Assembly (NCBI GenBank): GCA_938010045.1
Contig: CALLFZ010000031.1
Span: 1 to 64,000, forward strand
From: an uncultured bacterium
GTDB taxonomy: Bacteria > Verrucomicrobiota > Kiritimatiellia > PWTM01
DNA length: 64,000 nucleotides
Reading direction: 5' to 3'
Part shown: in pieces, positions 26,247-35,665 of the stretch
How the letters are laid out: the number at the start of each line of letters is the position of its first letter
Numbering within the stretch: the first letter of the stretch is position 1
Made by a program: the position numbers and the translations under genes
Notes under the pieces: generated by a model
The model's database searches: none
The model's input: only the letters and a program-made list of their open reading frames with translations
Told to the model about the DNA's origin: nothing

Positions 26247-26296
26247 CCGTCCAACCCTTGGACGGCTGCCGGGGAGGAGCGTCCAGGCATTGGACG
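26247..26296. repeat. Paired dyad element, locus 1 (two palindromes 32 bp apart)
   Basis: Two inverted repeats, CCGTCCAA-CCC-TTGGACGG (26247-26265) and CGTCCA-GGCAT-TGGACG (26280-26296), have their CCA...TGG cores exactly 32 bases apart. The same arrangement, in the opposite orientation, is found at 48008-48056. They lie in the 431-base gap between the divergent metallo-beta-lactamase and CPBP genes. Nothing else is recognisable in that gap. Confidence 0.6.
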
Positions 26297-26621
26297 AGCG
26301 AGTCGGAGTTGCGGGTCTCGCCGACTCCGTGTTCGGGAGCGGGTCGTGGAACGCGACGCCCGGGCCAGCCGTCCGGCGCGGCCACAGCCCGCTCCGTGGG
26401 GGAAGGGACGGCGACGGCGGTCCGGCGGCGAACTCCCTTTCCACCGTCGGGTTCGCTGTCCCTGGTCGTCGCCGTGCGGGGGCCGCTGTTATTGGCGTGC
26501 GTCCCATCGGTGGACCGCCGGTGCGCGGGGCCGTCTCACCCTAGGACCGATGCCGCGCACTCGTACCGTTCCCCGCGTCGGTTCGGCTTGGAAAATCCGA
26601 TTCAACGTTTATGGTGTGGAT

Positions 26622-27494
26622 ATGGATGCGGCCGCGACCCGAGAGCCGACCGTTCGTGCGTCCGTGCCGGGCTGGGCGCATGTGCTGCCGTTTGGGCTGT
26701 TTCTGTTTGTGGCGCATTTGCTGGGCGACGATGCGTGGTGGGCGCGGGTGGGGGGGCTGGCGGCCGCGGCCGGAGCGCTGGCGTGGCAGCGGCCGTGGCG
26801 CGACGCGGCGACGTGGGCGCACATCGCGCCGTTCGCGATGTGGCTCACGGTGATGTACGGCGGAGGGGAGCCGTCGGCGGCGAATTACACGCTGCGCACG
26901 GTGCTCGGCGCCGCGGCGCTGGTGTGGACGCGGCCTTGGCGTTGGTATGTGCGGCCCTCGTGGCGCGACGTGCCCTGGGCGGTGGCGGCCGGCCTCGGCG
27001 TATTTGTGCTCTGGGTGGGATGTGAGAGCGACGCGTTCCGCGCTCTTGCGCCGCGCGTGGCGGAGTGGTACGAGCGGTACCTTGTTGGCCCGCTGCCGGG
27101 CGGCTTCGGACGGCTGCGCGAGCCGATGAGGAACTATCCGTATTTGCCCGCGCGCACGGGGTGGACCGCGTTTGGGATCCACCTGATCGGCACCTCCGTG
27201 GTCATCGCGGCCGCCGAGGAATTTTTCTGGCGGGGATTTCTCTACCGATGGCTGTGCGCGCGCGATTTCCGCTCGGTGCCGCTCACGCACGTGGATCGGC
27301 CGATGTTTCTGGTGGTGGCGGCGCTCTTCGGCCTCGAACACACCGAGTGGTTTGCGGGCCTGCTGACGGGCCTGATCTACGGCGCGCTGGTGCTGCGCAG
27401 CGGCCGCATATGGCCCGCGGTGTTCGCGCACGCCTTGACGAACTTCCTGCTGGGGCTGCACGTGCTGCGGGCCGACGCGTGGTGGTTCTGGTAG
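26622..27494 (+). CDS. CPBP (CAAX-type) intramembrane protease, exosortase-locus type
   Basis: 290 residues from the ATG at 26622; an alternative ATG at 26550 would add 24 residues, and neither has a strong ribosome-binding site. It is polytopic, with the three CPBP motifs: AAAEEFFWRGFLYRW (EExxxR), FGLEHTEWFAG (second His motif) and FAHALTNFLLG. The family includes abortive-infection (Abi) proteins and a subgroup that travels with exosortase/EpsI. Given the exosortase 2.7 kb away, the second reading is favoured. It probably cleaves membrane-embedded or lipid-modified substrates. The DnaE-like gene starts 22 bases after its stop, so it may begin a long operon. Confidence 0.82.
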   Translation: MDAAATREPTVRASVPGWAHVLPFGLFLFVAHLLGDDAWWARVGGLAAAAGALAWQRPWRDAATWAHIAPFAMWLTVMYGGGEPSAANYTLRTVLGAAALVWTRPWRWYVRPSWRDVPWAVAAGLGVFVLWVGCESDAFRALAPRVAEWYERYLVGPLPGGFGRLREPMRNYPYLPARTGWTAFGIHLIGTSVVIAAAEEFFWRGFLYRWLCARDFRSVPLTHVDRPMFLVVAALFGLEHTEWFAGLLTGLIYGALVLRSGRIWPAVFAHALTNFLLGLHVLRADAWWFW

Positions 27495-27516
27495 GCCGCG
27501 GGCGCGGGCGACTGCC

Positions 27517-30500
27517 ATGCCCCAGTTCGTTCATCTTCACGTCCACACCGAGTTCAGTCTGCTCGACAGCTTGGCGCGGATTCCGGATTTGATCGCCGCG
27601 GTGGCCGACGCGGACATGCCGGCGGTCGCGATGACCGACGCCGCCTCGCTGCATGGCGCGCCGTTGTTCATGCGCGAGGCGCGTCGGCAGGGGATTCGGC
27701 CGATCTTCGGCGTCGAGTTCGAGATGGCGCCGCGCGCCGCACTGGCCACGGGCGCCACCGGGCCCGACCTCGTCGCGATCGCGCCGTCGGTGGAGGGGTG
27801 GCTGTCGCTGGTGCGGCTTGTGAGCGAAGCCCATCTGCAGTCGGCGGTGCCCGGCCGGCCGGTGTTGAGCGAATCGGCACTGCTGCGGCACACGGCGGGG
27901 CTGATCGTGCTGATCGGCGGCAACAATGGCGAGATCTCACGGCTGTGCCGTGCCGGCCTGCGCGACGAGGCGGTGGAGACGCTCGCGCGCCTCGCCGAGG
28001 CGTTCGGGCGAGAGCGGGTGTTCGTCGAACTCCAACACCAGCGGTTGCCGGGGCAGGATGCGCTGGTCGCGGCGCTGCGGGAGGTGGCGCGCCGGGTGGG
28101 CGTCCGGTGCGTCGCAACGAACAACGTTCATTACCTGCGGCGCGAGCAGGCGGAGGCGCATCGCTGTCTGCGCTGCGTGCGGCGGGGGATCGCGCGGGCG
28201 GACGATGGCACGGCGTACTCCGCGGAGTTCTACCTGAAACGGCCCGAGGAGATGGCCGCCGTGTTTGCGGATGCACCCGATGCGCTCGAGGCGTCCGTCG
28301 AGATCGCCGCGCAGTGCGAGAGCCATCCGTGGCCGCCCGACACCTCCCACTTTCCGCGCTATCGGGGCGCGGAGACGGGCGGGGCCTCGATTCCCGCCGA
28401 CGAATTGCTGCGGGTGGCCTGGGCGGGCTTTCGCGCGCGCTGGGCGACGCTGGGGGCGTCGGCGGCGCGCACCGCGGCCGCGGAGCGTCGTTTGGAGCGG
28501 GAACTGGAGGCGGCGATCCGCGCGGGCGTCGCGAACTACCTTTTGGTTCACGCCGACCTCGTGCGGCGGGCGCGCGAACGCGGGATCGCGGTGGTGCCGT
28601 CGCGCGCGGGCGCCGCGTCGAGCCTGCTGGCCTGGGCGCTCGGGCTCACCGACGTACGGCCAACGCGGTGGTCGTTGCCATCAGAGCGCTGTGTGAATCC
28701 CGACCATCCGTCGCTGCCGGAGCTCTCGCTGGATGTCGCTCCGCATCAGCGCGCCGAGTTGATCGCGCTGATCCGCGAGGCCTACGGCGCTGCGAACGTG
28801 GCGCACGCGGGGGGGCTGGTCGTCTTCGGAGCGCGGTCGGCGGTGCGCGAGGTGGGACGCGCGCTCGGCGTGCCGGCGGATCGCCTCGACGAACTCGCCG
28901 CACTGGTCGGGGAGAGCGGCCGCGCGGAACTCCGACTCGACCGTCCGGAGGTGCGGGAGCGCCTGCAGACGCGCGCAGCGCGGTGGCCGGACCTGATGCG
29001 CTTCGCCGCGATGTTCGAAGGTCTGCCGCGCGGTTGGGCCGTGCACCCCTCCGCGATTGTGCTGGCCGATGCGCCGGTCGGTTCGATCGTGCCGCTGTCG
29101 CGCGCGCCCGACGGTGACGCCGTCACGCAGTTCGATGTGCGCGATCTGCCGCGGTTCGGGCTCGTGCGAACCGACGTGCCCGCCAGCCGCGCCGCCGCGC
29201 TGCTCGGGGAGGCCGCGCGTGCGCTGCGCGCCATCGCGCCCGCCGAGGTGGAGCTCCTCGACCGGTTGGAAGGGCGGGAAGCCGAGGTCGTCGGCCTGAT
29301 CCGGCGCGGCGACGTCGTCGGAATTCCGGGTCTTGAATCCCCGGTGGTGCTCGAGCGCGAACGGCGCGCACGGATCCGATCGATCGAGGACCTTGCGCCG
29401 TGGCTGGCGATTCAGGCCGCCGACGCCGCCACGCTGGCCGCGGCGCTCGAGGAGGCGCTGGCGGGTCGGCGTCAACCCGACTTCGACGACCCGGCGGTGC
29501 AGCGGCGGTTGCGGTCCACCGGCGGGATGCTGTTGTTCGAGGAGCAGGCGATGCGGCTGCTCGAACAGGTCGCCGGCGTGCCGTCCGGTTTTGCGGACCT
29601 CGCGCGCCGCGCCGAGCAGGCGCGCGACGACGAGTTGCGGCGGCGCATGTGGGCATGTGTGCGGGCCGGCGCCCGGCGACGCAAGGTGCCGGAATCGGCG
29701 GTGGCGGAGATTTGGGCCGCGGCGCTCGAGTGTTTCCGCCGGCGTGTCTCGCTGGCCCGCGGCGCGGCGCTGGCGACGGCCGCCTGGCGCGCCGCCTGGG
29801 TGAAGGCGCGCCATCCGGCTGTGTTCTACGCCGCGGCGCTGACGGCGGAGGCCGGCGATGCCCACCGCGCCACGGCGCTGCTGCGGGAGGCGCGGGCGCG
29901 CGGACTCGCGCTCCTCGGGCCGGACGCGAACGAGAGCGACGTGTTCGCGCGCCCGTGTGAGCGCGCGATCCGGCTGGGGTGGACGGCGGTGCGGGGGGTG
30001 CGGCCGGAGGCGGCCAGCGCGTGGGTCGCCGAGCGCCGGCAGCACGGTCCGTATCGCGACCTGGCGGACTTTGCGCGGCGTCTGGCCGGTGCCACGCTGG
30101 GCCGCGCGACGTTGGCGCACCTTGTGCGGGCCGGTGCGTTCGACTCGTTCGGCGTGCCGCGCGCCCGGCTGCTCGAAGAGCTCGATTCCGTTTGGGCCGC
30201 GGCGAGCGCCGCGCACGATGTGCGGCAGGGCCAGGCGTTGTTGTTCGAGGTGGAGCCGGACGCCCCGCTGGCGCCGCGCGCGCCGTCGGGTTCGGCGGAT
30301 CTATGGGCGGCGGAGCGCGAGCTGATCGGCGTGGTGGTGTCGGTGCATCCGCTCACCGCATGGGACTGGTGGCGTCGGACGGCCGTACCCGCCGAGGGGG
30401 AGGCGGGCCAGCGTTCGATGGTGACCGGCGTGCCGGTCGGCGTGGCAGAGGTGAAGGCGGACGCGGTGGTGACATTCGACACGCTGGACGGCGTCGAGCG

Positions 30501-30885
30501 GGTGCGCATGGGCGGCGCCGAGGCGGCGCGGCTGCGGCGTCGCCGCGAGCCGATGGTGGTTCCGGTGCGGCGCGGAGATTTCGCGGAAGCAGTGGCGGAT
30601 GGGCCCGCGATGCCGGTGGACGAGGCGCGGCGACGTGTCGTGGAGGTGCGGGTGTTGGCGCCGCCGGGCGGTGGGGCCGCGGACCTGCGCTCCATCGCGA
30701 ACGCGGCGCGCGCGCATCCGGGAACTGTGCCGCTGCGGGTGATCGGCGTGTCTGGTCGGATGTCGAGTCGGATGACGCCGCTGCCACGGGTGGCGGTCCT
30801 CCCGGAACTGGTGTGCGCGCTGGAGACGGTGGCGGGGCCCGGCAGCGTAGCCATCGCGGTTGATCTGGTGATGTCCGCCATCTAG
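27517..30885 (+). CDS. DnaE-family DNA polymerase III alpha homologue with eroded catalytic site
   Basis: 1122 residues, the length of DnaE2-type enzymes. The PHP domain (FVHLHVHTEFSLLDS; FGVEFEM; CVATNNVHYL) and the polymerase, thumb/fingers and OB-fold order are all recognisable. The C-family active-site motif PDxDxDF reads PELSLDV here, so two of the three catalytic aspartates are Glu402 and Ser404. The third (Asp553 in LVRTDVP) is kept. The GRGSAAGS loop is SRAGAASS, and the FNKSHA motif is replaced by VSLARGAA. In the PHP domain TDH is TDA and the usual ND-H is NNVH. I infer a protein unable to polymerise, perhaps structural or regulatory. No ImuA/ImuB partner is nearby. It follows the CPBP gene by 22 bases and precedes the TPR gene by 14. 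Confidence 0.85.
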   Translation: MPQFVHLHVHTEFSLLDSLARIPDLIAAVADADMPAVAMTDAASLHGAPLFMREARRQGIRPIFGVEFEMAPRAALATGATGPDLVAIAPSVEGWLSLVRLVSEAHLQSAVPGRPVLSESALLRHTAGLIVLIGGNNGEISRLCRAGLRDEAVETLARLAEAFGRERVFVELQHQRLPGQDALVAALREVARRVGVRCVATNNVHYLRREQAEAHRCLRCVRRGIARADDGTAYSAEFYLKRPEEMAAVFADAPDALEASVEIAAQCESHPWPPDTSHFPRYRGAETGGASIPADELLRVAWAGFRARWATLGASAARTAAAERRLERELEAAIRAGVANYLLVHADLVRRARERGIAVVPSRAGAASSLLAWALGLTDVRPTRWSLPSERCVNPDHPSLPELSLDVAPHQRAELIALIREAYGAANVAHAGGLVVFGARSAVREVGRALGVPADRLDELAALVGESGRAELRLDRPEVRERLQTRAARWPDLMRFAAMFEGLPRGWAVHPSAIVLADAPVGSIVPLSRAPDGDAVTQFDVRDLPRFGLVRTDVPASRAAALLGEAARALRAIAPAEVELLDRLEGREAEVVGLIRRGDVVGIPGLESPVVLERERRARIRSIEDLAPWLAIQAADAATLAAALEEALAGRRQPDFDDPAVQRRLRSTGGMLLFEEQAMRLLEQVAGVPSGFADLARRAEQARDDELRRRMWACVRAGARRRKVPESAVAEIWAAALECFRRRVSLARGAALATAAWRAAWVKARHPAVFYAAALTAEAGDAHRATALLREARARGLALLGPDANESDVFARPCERAIRLGWTAVRGVRPEAASAWVAERRQHGPYRDLADFARRLAGATLGRATLAHLVRAGAFDSFGVPRARLLEELDSVWAAASAAHDVRQGQALLFEVEPDAPLAPRAPSGSADLWAAERELIGVVVSVHPLTAWDWWRRTAVPAEGEAGQRSMVTGVPVGVAEVKADAVVTFDTLDGVERVRMGGAEAARLRRRREPMVVPVRRGDFAEAVADGPAMPVDEARRRVVEVRVLAPPGGGAADLRSIANAARAHPGTVPLRVIGVSGRMSSRMTPLPRVAVLPELVCALETVAGPGSVAIAVDLVMSAI

Positions 30886-30899
30886 TCTAACAGCTCGTT

Positions 30900-33701
30900 A
30901 TGCGGTGCCGTGCTGTGTCGTTCCGTCTGCCCCGCGCGTTGCGCCCCACGGGCCTGTGTGGGGCGGCGGCGGCGGCGCTGCTCGCAGCCACGCCCGCATG
31001 GCCGCAGGACACCTATAAGGAGACCCGGGCCGCCGTGGCCGCGGCTCTGGGACGGGGCGCCTACGAGGATGCGATCCCTCCCTTGCGCCAGCTTGTCGAG
31101 TGGTTCGGCGACACCGACAAGGCGAGCATGCGCGCGGAGATGGAGGACGTCTACTACCACCTCGGGCTGTGTCATCTGTTTCTTGCGCAGTTCAGCGAGT
31201 GCCGCAATGTGTTTGAGACCTACCTCAAGAAGTTTCCGTACGGTGCGAACGCGCACCTCGTCGCGATATTCATCGGCGACACGTGGCGCTACGAGGGCCA
31301 TTTTGCGGAGGCGCTCGCCGCCTACCAGAAGGCCCTAAAGACCTACGAATATTCGCTCGACTTGCGCACCGACATTTTTGGGTCCATGGCGCGCTGTTAC
31401 CTCGCGGAGGAGAAATGGGGTCCTGCGGAGCCGCTGCTGATCGAGATCTACCGCACGGCGCCCGACCCGTATCGCCGGAACTGGGCGGCCGCGATGCTCG
31501 CGACCTCATACTTGAAGGACGGTGCGGTGGACAAGGTGTATCCGATGGTACCGCTGTTGCTGCAGCGCGGTTCGTTCGCCTCGCGCAGTGTGGCGCTCAA
31601 TATGGCCGCGCTCGAGGCGGGCGACGAGCTGTTTGCCGACGACAAGTACCGCGACGCGCTCTGGGTGTACCGGCTGGTCTATCCGCACGACTTGCTGCGG
31701 CTCAACGCGCAGGACCAGCTCGAGCTCTGGCGGCTGCGCGTGCGGCGCTATCAGCGGCACCTCGGGTTCGCACGCGAAATGTTGCGCGCGCAGGAGACCG
31801 TCTCCGAGATCGAGGCTGAGCTCGAAGCGATCGAAAAGATCCCGAACTACGATACTGAGCTGCAGTTTCGAATCGCGCGCAGCTACATGGAGACGCGCCG
31901 GCTCCGCGAAGCGTCGGACCTGTTCTACCACCTCTATCGCGACGCGCCGCCCGAGAAGCAGGAGGAGTGCCTCTACCTGTCGTTCCTCTGCGCCGTGCGC
32001 ATCCGTCCGCCCGACCGCTGCCTGGCGCGGGGCCACGAGTACCTCGACCGCTATCGGGGCGGGCCGCACTACGACGCGGTCTCGCTGATGGTCGGCCAGG
32101 TCTATGCGGCCGAACAGAACTGGCCGAAGGTCCTGAAGGTGCTCGGGACGGCGCTCGAGGTGAGCCCGAAGCACGAGGACATCGCGGAGGTGCTGTTCCT
32201 GCTCGGCTACGCGTCGTTCATGGAGGAGCGGCTCGCCGACGCCCAGGCGCACTTCGCGCGGCTCGTGCGCGAGTTCCCGGGCAGCGAGCGCGAGGCGGAC
32301 GCGCTCTATTGGCTTGGTATGTCGTTTCTGTTCGACCGCAAGTACGAGGAGGCGCGCCCGCACTTCGACCGCGTGCTTCAGGACTTCGCGACCTCGATGT
32401 ACGCGGAGGACGCGCTGTTCCGCTCCGCGACCTGCGACTACGCGCTCGCCGCGTACGAGTCGGCGGAGCGTAAGCTGCTGCGCTTTTTGGACCGGTATCC
32501 GGAGAGCAAGCTGCTCGGCGAAGCGCACGTGCTGCTCGGCGACATCTCTGGCGCGCTGGGCGAGCTCGAGGAGGCGGTGCGCCGGTACACGAAGGGCATC
32601 GAGTTCGAAAACCTGAACGTGGAACTCTACAACCACGCTGCGTTTCGAACCGGCGAGATGCTCCGCGAGCTCCAGCGCTACGACGACGCGATTCGGCACT
32701 TCGAGGCCTACATGGCGCGGAAGCGCGAAGGCTCGAACATTCCGCTCGCCATCTACTGGATGGGGGAGTGCTTCTGGGACAAGGGCGAGCCGGAGCGCAC
32801 GCTCGCGCTGTTTCTCGACGCGGTCGAGCAGTACGGCGACGACCGCTCGGAGCTCGGCGTGGATCTCATCCTCGAGAAGTTCGTGGACCGCACGCGTGCG
32901 GCGGGCCGTGCGCACGGCGAGGACGCGTGGGCGAAGTTGCGCGCGCGGCTGCGCCGCGCGCTCGAGGAGCGGCGGTACACGCTCGCGCTGCGGCTCGAGC
33001 GCGTGCTGATGTACGACGCGGGCACGTCCGATCTTGAGAAGGACGCGATGGCGAAGTTCATGCTCCGCGAGGAGAACCTGCGGTTCGCGAGCGCCGGTGT
33101 GCTCGAGTGGATCGTGGACCACGCCCCGGCCGCGAACCAGCCGAAGCTTGCGCGCGCGGCGGCCGAGACACTGATTCGGGACTTCACCGAGACCGACTAC
33201 GCGCTGGCCGCGCGCAAGCTCATCGCGGAGCAGGCGGTGGCCGAGGGCGACCTCGAACTCGCGATCGTCCAGTACAACATCATCCGCGAGGTGTACGCGA
33301 CGAGCGACGCCGCGGCCGACGCGCTGATGATGCTGGGCCGGCTCTACGCGCAGACGGAGCAGTACGACCTGGCCGATGCTGCCTATCGCGACCTGCTGGG
33401 CGCCAAGGAGTGGCGCGATCGCTGGCCTGAGGCGCTGTACGCGCGCGGACAGCTCTGGATGGCGCGGCGCAAATTCGAGGAGGCTTCGGCCTATTTCGAG
33501 CGCATCTATGTGCTCTACGGCGGCCATACGGCCTGGGTCGGCAAGGCGTACCTGGCGCGCGCGGAGTGCCTCGTGAAGCTCGGGCGCGTGCGCGCGGCGA
33601 TCGAAACACTCGACGAATTCCTCGGCCGCACCGGCCTGGCCGACGTGCCGGAGATGGCCGCGGCGCGGGAACTGCGGCAGAAACTCGAGGGACGTTTGTG
33701 A
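30900..33701 (+). CDS. Large TPR protein, exported
   Basis: 933 residues with a signal peptide (GLCGAAAAALLAATPAWPQ) and then tetratricopeptide repeats nearly to the end. Examples are VYYHLGLCHLFLAQFSECRNVFETYLKKFP, EALAAYQKAL, ADALYWLGMSFLFDRKYEEARPHF, AIYWMGECFWDKGEPERTLALF and AADALMMLGRLYAQTEQYDLADAAY. TPRs are protein-binding scaffolds; a periplasmic one next to ExbB/ExbD genes is likely part of, or a partner for, the energised envelope complex. It begins 14 bases after the DnaE homologue and overlaps the next start in a GTGA junction, indicating one transcript. Confidence 0.85.
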   Translation: MRCRAVSFRLPRALRPTGLCGAAAAALLAATPAWPQDTYKETRAAVAAALGRGAYEDAIPPLRQLVEWFGDTDKASMRAEMEDVYYHLGLCHLFLAQFSECRNVFETYLKKFPYGANAHLVAIFIGDTWRYEGHFAEALAAYQKALKTYEYSLDLRTDIFGSMARCYLAEEKWGPAEPLLIEIYRTAPDPYRRNWAAAMLATSYLKDGAVDKVYPMVPLLLQRGSFASRSVALNMAALEAGDELFADDKYRDALWVYRLVYPHDLLRLNAQDQLELWRLRVRRYQRHLGFAREMLRAQETVSEIEAELEAIEKIPNYDTELQFRIARSYMETRRLREASDLFYHLYRDAPPEKQEECLYLSFLCAVRIRPPDRCLARGHEYLDRYRGGPHYDAVSLMVGQVYAAEQNWPKVLKVLGTALEVSPKHEDIAEVLFLLGYASFMEERLADAQAHFARLVREFPGSEREADALYWLGMSFLFDRKYEEARPHFDRVLQDFATSMYAEDALFRSATCDYALAAYESAERKLLRFLDRYPESKLLGEAHVLLGDISGALGELEEAVRRYTKGIEFENLNVELYNHAAFRTGEMLRELQRYDDAIRHFEAYMARKREGSNIPLAIYWMGECFWDKGEPERTLALFLDAVEQYGDDRSELGVDLILEKFVDRTRAAGRAHGEDAWAKLRARLRRALEERRYTLALRLERVLMYDAGTSDLEKDAMAKFMLREENLRFASAGVLEWIVDHAPAANQPKLARAAAETLIRDFTETDYALAARKLIAEQAVAEGDLELAIVQYNIIREVYATSDAAADALMMLGRLYAQTEQYDLADAAYRDLLGAKEWRDRWPEALYARGQLWMARRKFEEASAYFERIYVLYGGHTAWVGKAYLARAECLVKLGRVRAAIETLDEFLGRTGLADVPEMAAARELRQKLEGRL

Positions 33702-34780
33702 AGCGTGTCGTCGCGATCGTCGCCGGCACCGCCGCGCTCGCGGCGGCCGCCGCCGCGCAGACCACCGCCCCCGCGAGTGCCGCGACCGCGACGGGCGCGG
33801 CCGCGCGCGCAGTCGAACCCGGCGTGCTGACGCGCCTGGTGAAGCAGGAGAAGGCCGTTCGCGAGGTCGTGCTGGTGCGGCGGCAGGGGCCGACGATCTT
33901 CTTCCGGCTCACGAACTCGCCCCCGGGCGTCTATTCGCAATTCACCGCCGACGAGTTCGACGAGGCCGAGTTCCGCATCCAGATTCCCGAGCAGGCCGCG
34001 TATGCCGATGCGATGGCCCGCCGCTGGCTCAATGCGGCCCGCCGCCTCCACGCCGCGGTCGCGCCCGCGCTGCCGTTCCTGGATCTGAAGCAGAACAATG
34101 CCTTCGAGCCCGCCGTGCAGGCCGCCTGGTACTACGTGCGCGCCGCGCAGCAGGCCAACCGGCTCGGCGGCACCGGACAGGTCGAGGCGGCCAAATGGCT
34201 CGGCGAGGCACAGCGGATCTTCGCCGCCGCTGGCGCGGCCGCGAACTGGCACCCGTACGGGGAATCGGCGGCAATCCGCGCGTGGATGTGTCTGGCCGAG
34301 CTCGGCCGGCTCGATGAGGCCGAGGCGGGCCTCGCGCGCCAGCGCGAACCCGAGATCGGCGATGCCTCATGGGGCGTCTACTGGCTCGCCCGCGCCCAAA
34401 TCCTCTACGCGCGCGAGCAGCCCCGTCCCGCGCTCGACGCCGCGATCCGATCGTACCTGCACGAGACCAAGGACGTTGAAACCTTCCCCGACGCATTGAT
34501 GCTCGCCGCCCAGTGTTATGAAGACCTGAACGAGGTCCATCGCGCGCGCGATGTCTACTACGAGGTGGCCCGCCTGTTCCCCGGCACCGACTGGGGCGCG
34601 GAGGCCCGCATCCGACTGAAGACGATGATGGACACCGGCATGACCGCCGCGACAGAGGACCCAAACATCACCGGCATTTTCTTCGGAACCGAGGAAAATA
34701 TGAACGAGAAGGTTCTGAAGTATCTCAAGGAGACCGAAACCCACACGGCGCCCGCCGCGCCGGGAAAGGCCGCACCATGA
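33698..34780 (+). CDS. Second exported TPR-like protein of the ExbB operon
   Basis: 360 residues from the GTG at 33698, whose GTGA overlaps the stop of the preceding TPR gene; the track start at 33566 is rejected because it lies within that gene. A signal peptide follows (VVAIVAGTAALAAAAAAQ). The mature protein has TPR-like helices (AAIRAWMCLAELGRLDEAEAGLARQ, DALMLAAQCYEDLNEVHRARDVYYEVARLFPGTDWGAEARIRLKTM). It ends in ATGA overlap with ExbB, so translation of the two is coupled. It is probably periplasmic. Its role is inferred only from position. Confidence 0.75.
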   Translation: MKRVVAIVAGTAALAAAAAAQTTAPASAATATGAAARAVEPGVLTRLVKQEKAVREVVLVRRQGPTIFFRLTNSPPGVYSQFTADEFDEAEFRIQIPEQAAYADAMARRWLNAARRLHAAVAPALPFLDLKQNNAFEPAVQAAWYYVRAAQQANRLGGTGQVEAAKWLGEAQRIFAAAGAAANWHPYGESAAIRAWMCLAELGRLDEAEAGLARQREPEIGDASWGVYWLARAQILYAREQPRPALDAAIRSYLHETKDVETFPDALMLAAQCYEDLNEVHRARDVYYEVARLFPGTDWGAEARIRLKTMMDTGMTAATEDPNITGIFFGTEENMNEKVLKYLKETETHTAPAAPGKAAP

Positions 34781-35646
34781 ACCGAACGAACCACTCCGTT
34801 CTCTGGACCGCCATGGGACTCGTGCTGATCGGCGCCGCGCTCACGGCGCTCGCCCAGCCGCCGCCCGCCCCCGCCGCCACGTCCGCCGCCCCACCTCCGC
34901 AGGAGCAAGCGTTGACTCTCTGGGGTCTGTGGAAAACCGGCGGTTGGGCGATGTACCCGATCGCGCTGCTCTCGATCGCCGGCACCGCTCTCACGATCTT
35001 CGGATTTCTCTTCACCCGGGAACCGAAAATGGTGCAGTCCTCACTCGTGCCGCTCATCCAAAGTCAGATCAGCAACCTGGACTTCCGCGGCGCCAGCGCC
35101 ACCTGCGCCGCGAGCCCCGGCGTGTTCACGAACATCGTCAACGCGGGCCTGCTGCGCCTCAGCGACGGCATCACCGAGGTCGCCGTAATTGAAAAAGCGA
35201 TGGAGGAGGCCGCCGTCGAGGAGAACACCAACGGCCTGCGGCCGATTAGTTATCTCTCGATCATCGCGTCCGTCGCGCCGATGTTCGGGCTGCTCGGCAC
35301 CGTGAGCGGTATGATCAAGGCCTTCCAAAAGATCGGACTTGGCATGATGGGTAGCCCCGAGAAACTTGCGAATGACATCGGCGAGGCGATGATCACGACC
35401 GCGTTCGGTCTGATCGTCGGCATTCCTTTCATGTTCTTTTACTTCCATCTGAAGTCGCGGTTCCAAGGGAACATGGCGCGCGTCGGGCGGCTGGCGGGCA
35501 ACATCAGCCACCATCTCTCCGCGATCTTTGATCGCCTACGCAATGGCGAGCTGCCGCTGGACAAGGTCACGCTGCCAGACATCACCGCGCCCATGCCCGC
35601 TCCGGCCGCCACCGGCGCGCCGCCCGCACCCGCGGCGCCCGCCTGA
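34777..35646 (+). CDS. ExbB/TolQ-type proton channel subunit
   Basis: 289 residues. A signal-like first helix (WTAMGLVLIGAALTALAQ) precedes the canonical three-helix MotA/TolQ/ExbB domain: WAMYPIALLSIAGTALTIFGFLF, then SYLSIIASVAPMFGLLGTVSGMIKAFQ with the conserved GLLGTV, and IGEAMITTAFGLIVGIPFMFFYF. The extra N-terminal helix is typical of PVC and Bacteroidetes-type ExbB. The C-terminal tail is Pro/Ala-rich. With ExbD it forms a proton-driven motor in the inner membrane. The two ExbD genes follow at once. Confidence 0.93.
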   Translation: MNRTNHSVLWTAMGLVLIGAALTALAQPPPAPAATSAAPPPQEQALTLWGLWKTGGWAMYPIALLSIAGTALTIFGFLFTREPKMVQSSLVPLIQSQISNLDFRGASATCAASPGVFTNIVNAGLLRLSDGITEVAVIEKAMEEAAVEENTNGLRPISYLSIIASVAPMFGLLGTVSGMIKAFQKIGLGMMGSPEKLANDIGEAMITTAFGLIVGIPFMFFYFHLKSRFQGNMARVGRLAGNISHHLSAIFDRLRNGELPLDKVTLPDITAPMPAPAATGAPPAPAAPA

Positions 35647-35665
35647 GCGAACGGGGAACGCGACC

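Noticed and set aside
28681-30216. 511-residue minus-strand ORF
   Set aside because: It is a shadow of the DnaE homologue; the composition is typical of antisense GC-rich frames.
31506-33527. 673-residue minus-strand ORF
   Set aside because: It is antisense to the TPR gene and reflects repeated Leu/Glu/Arg codons; no domain or start signal.
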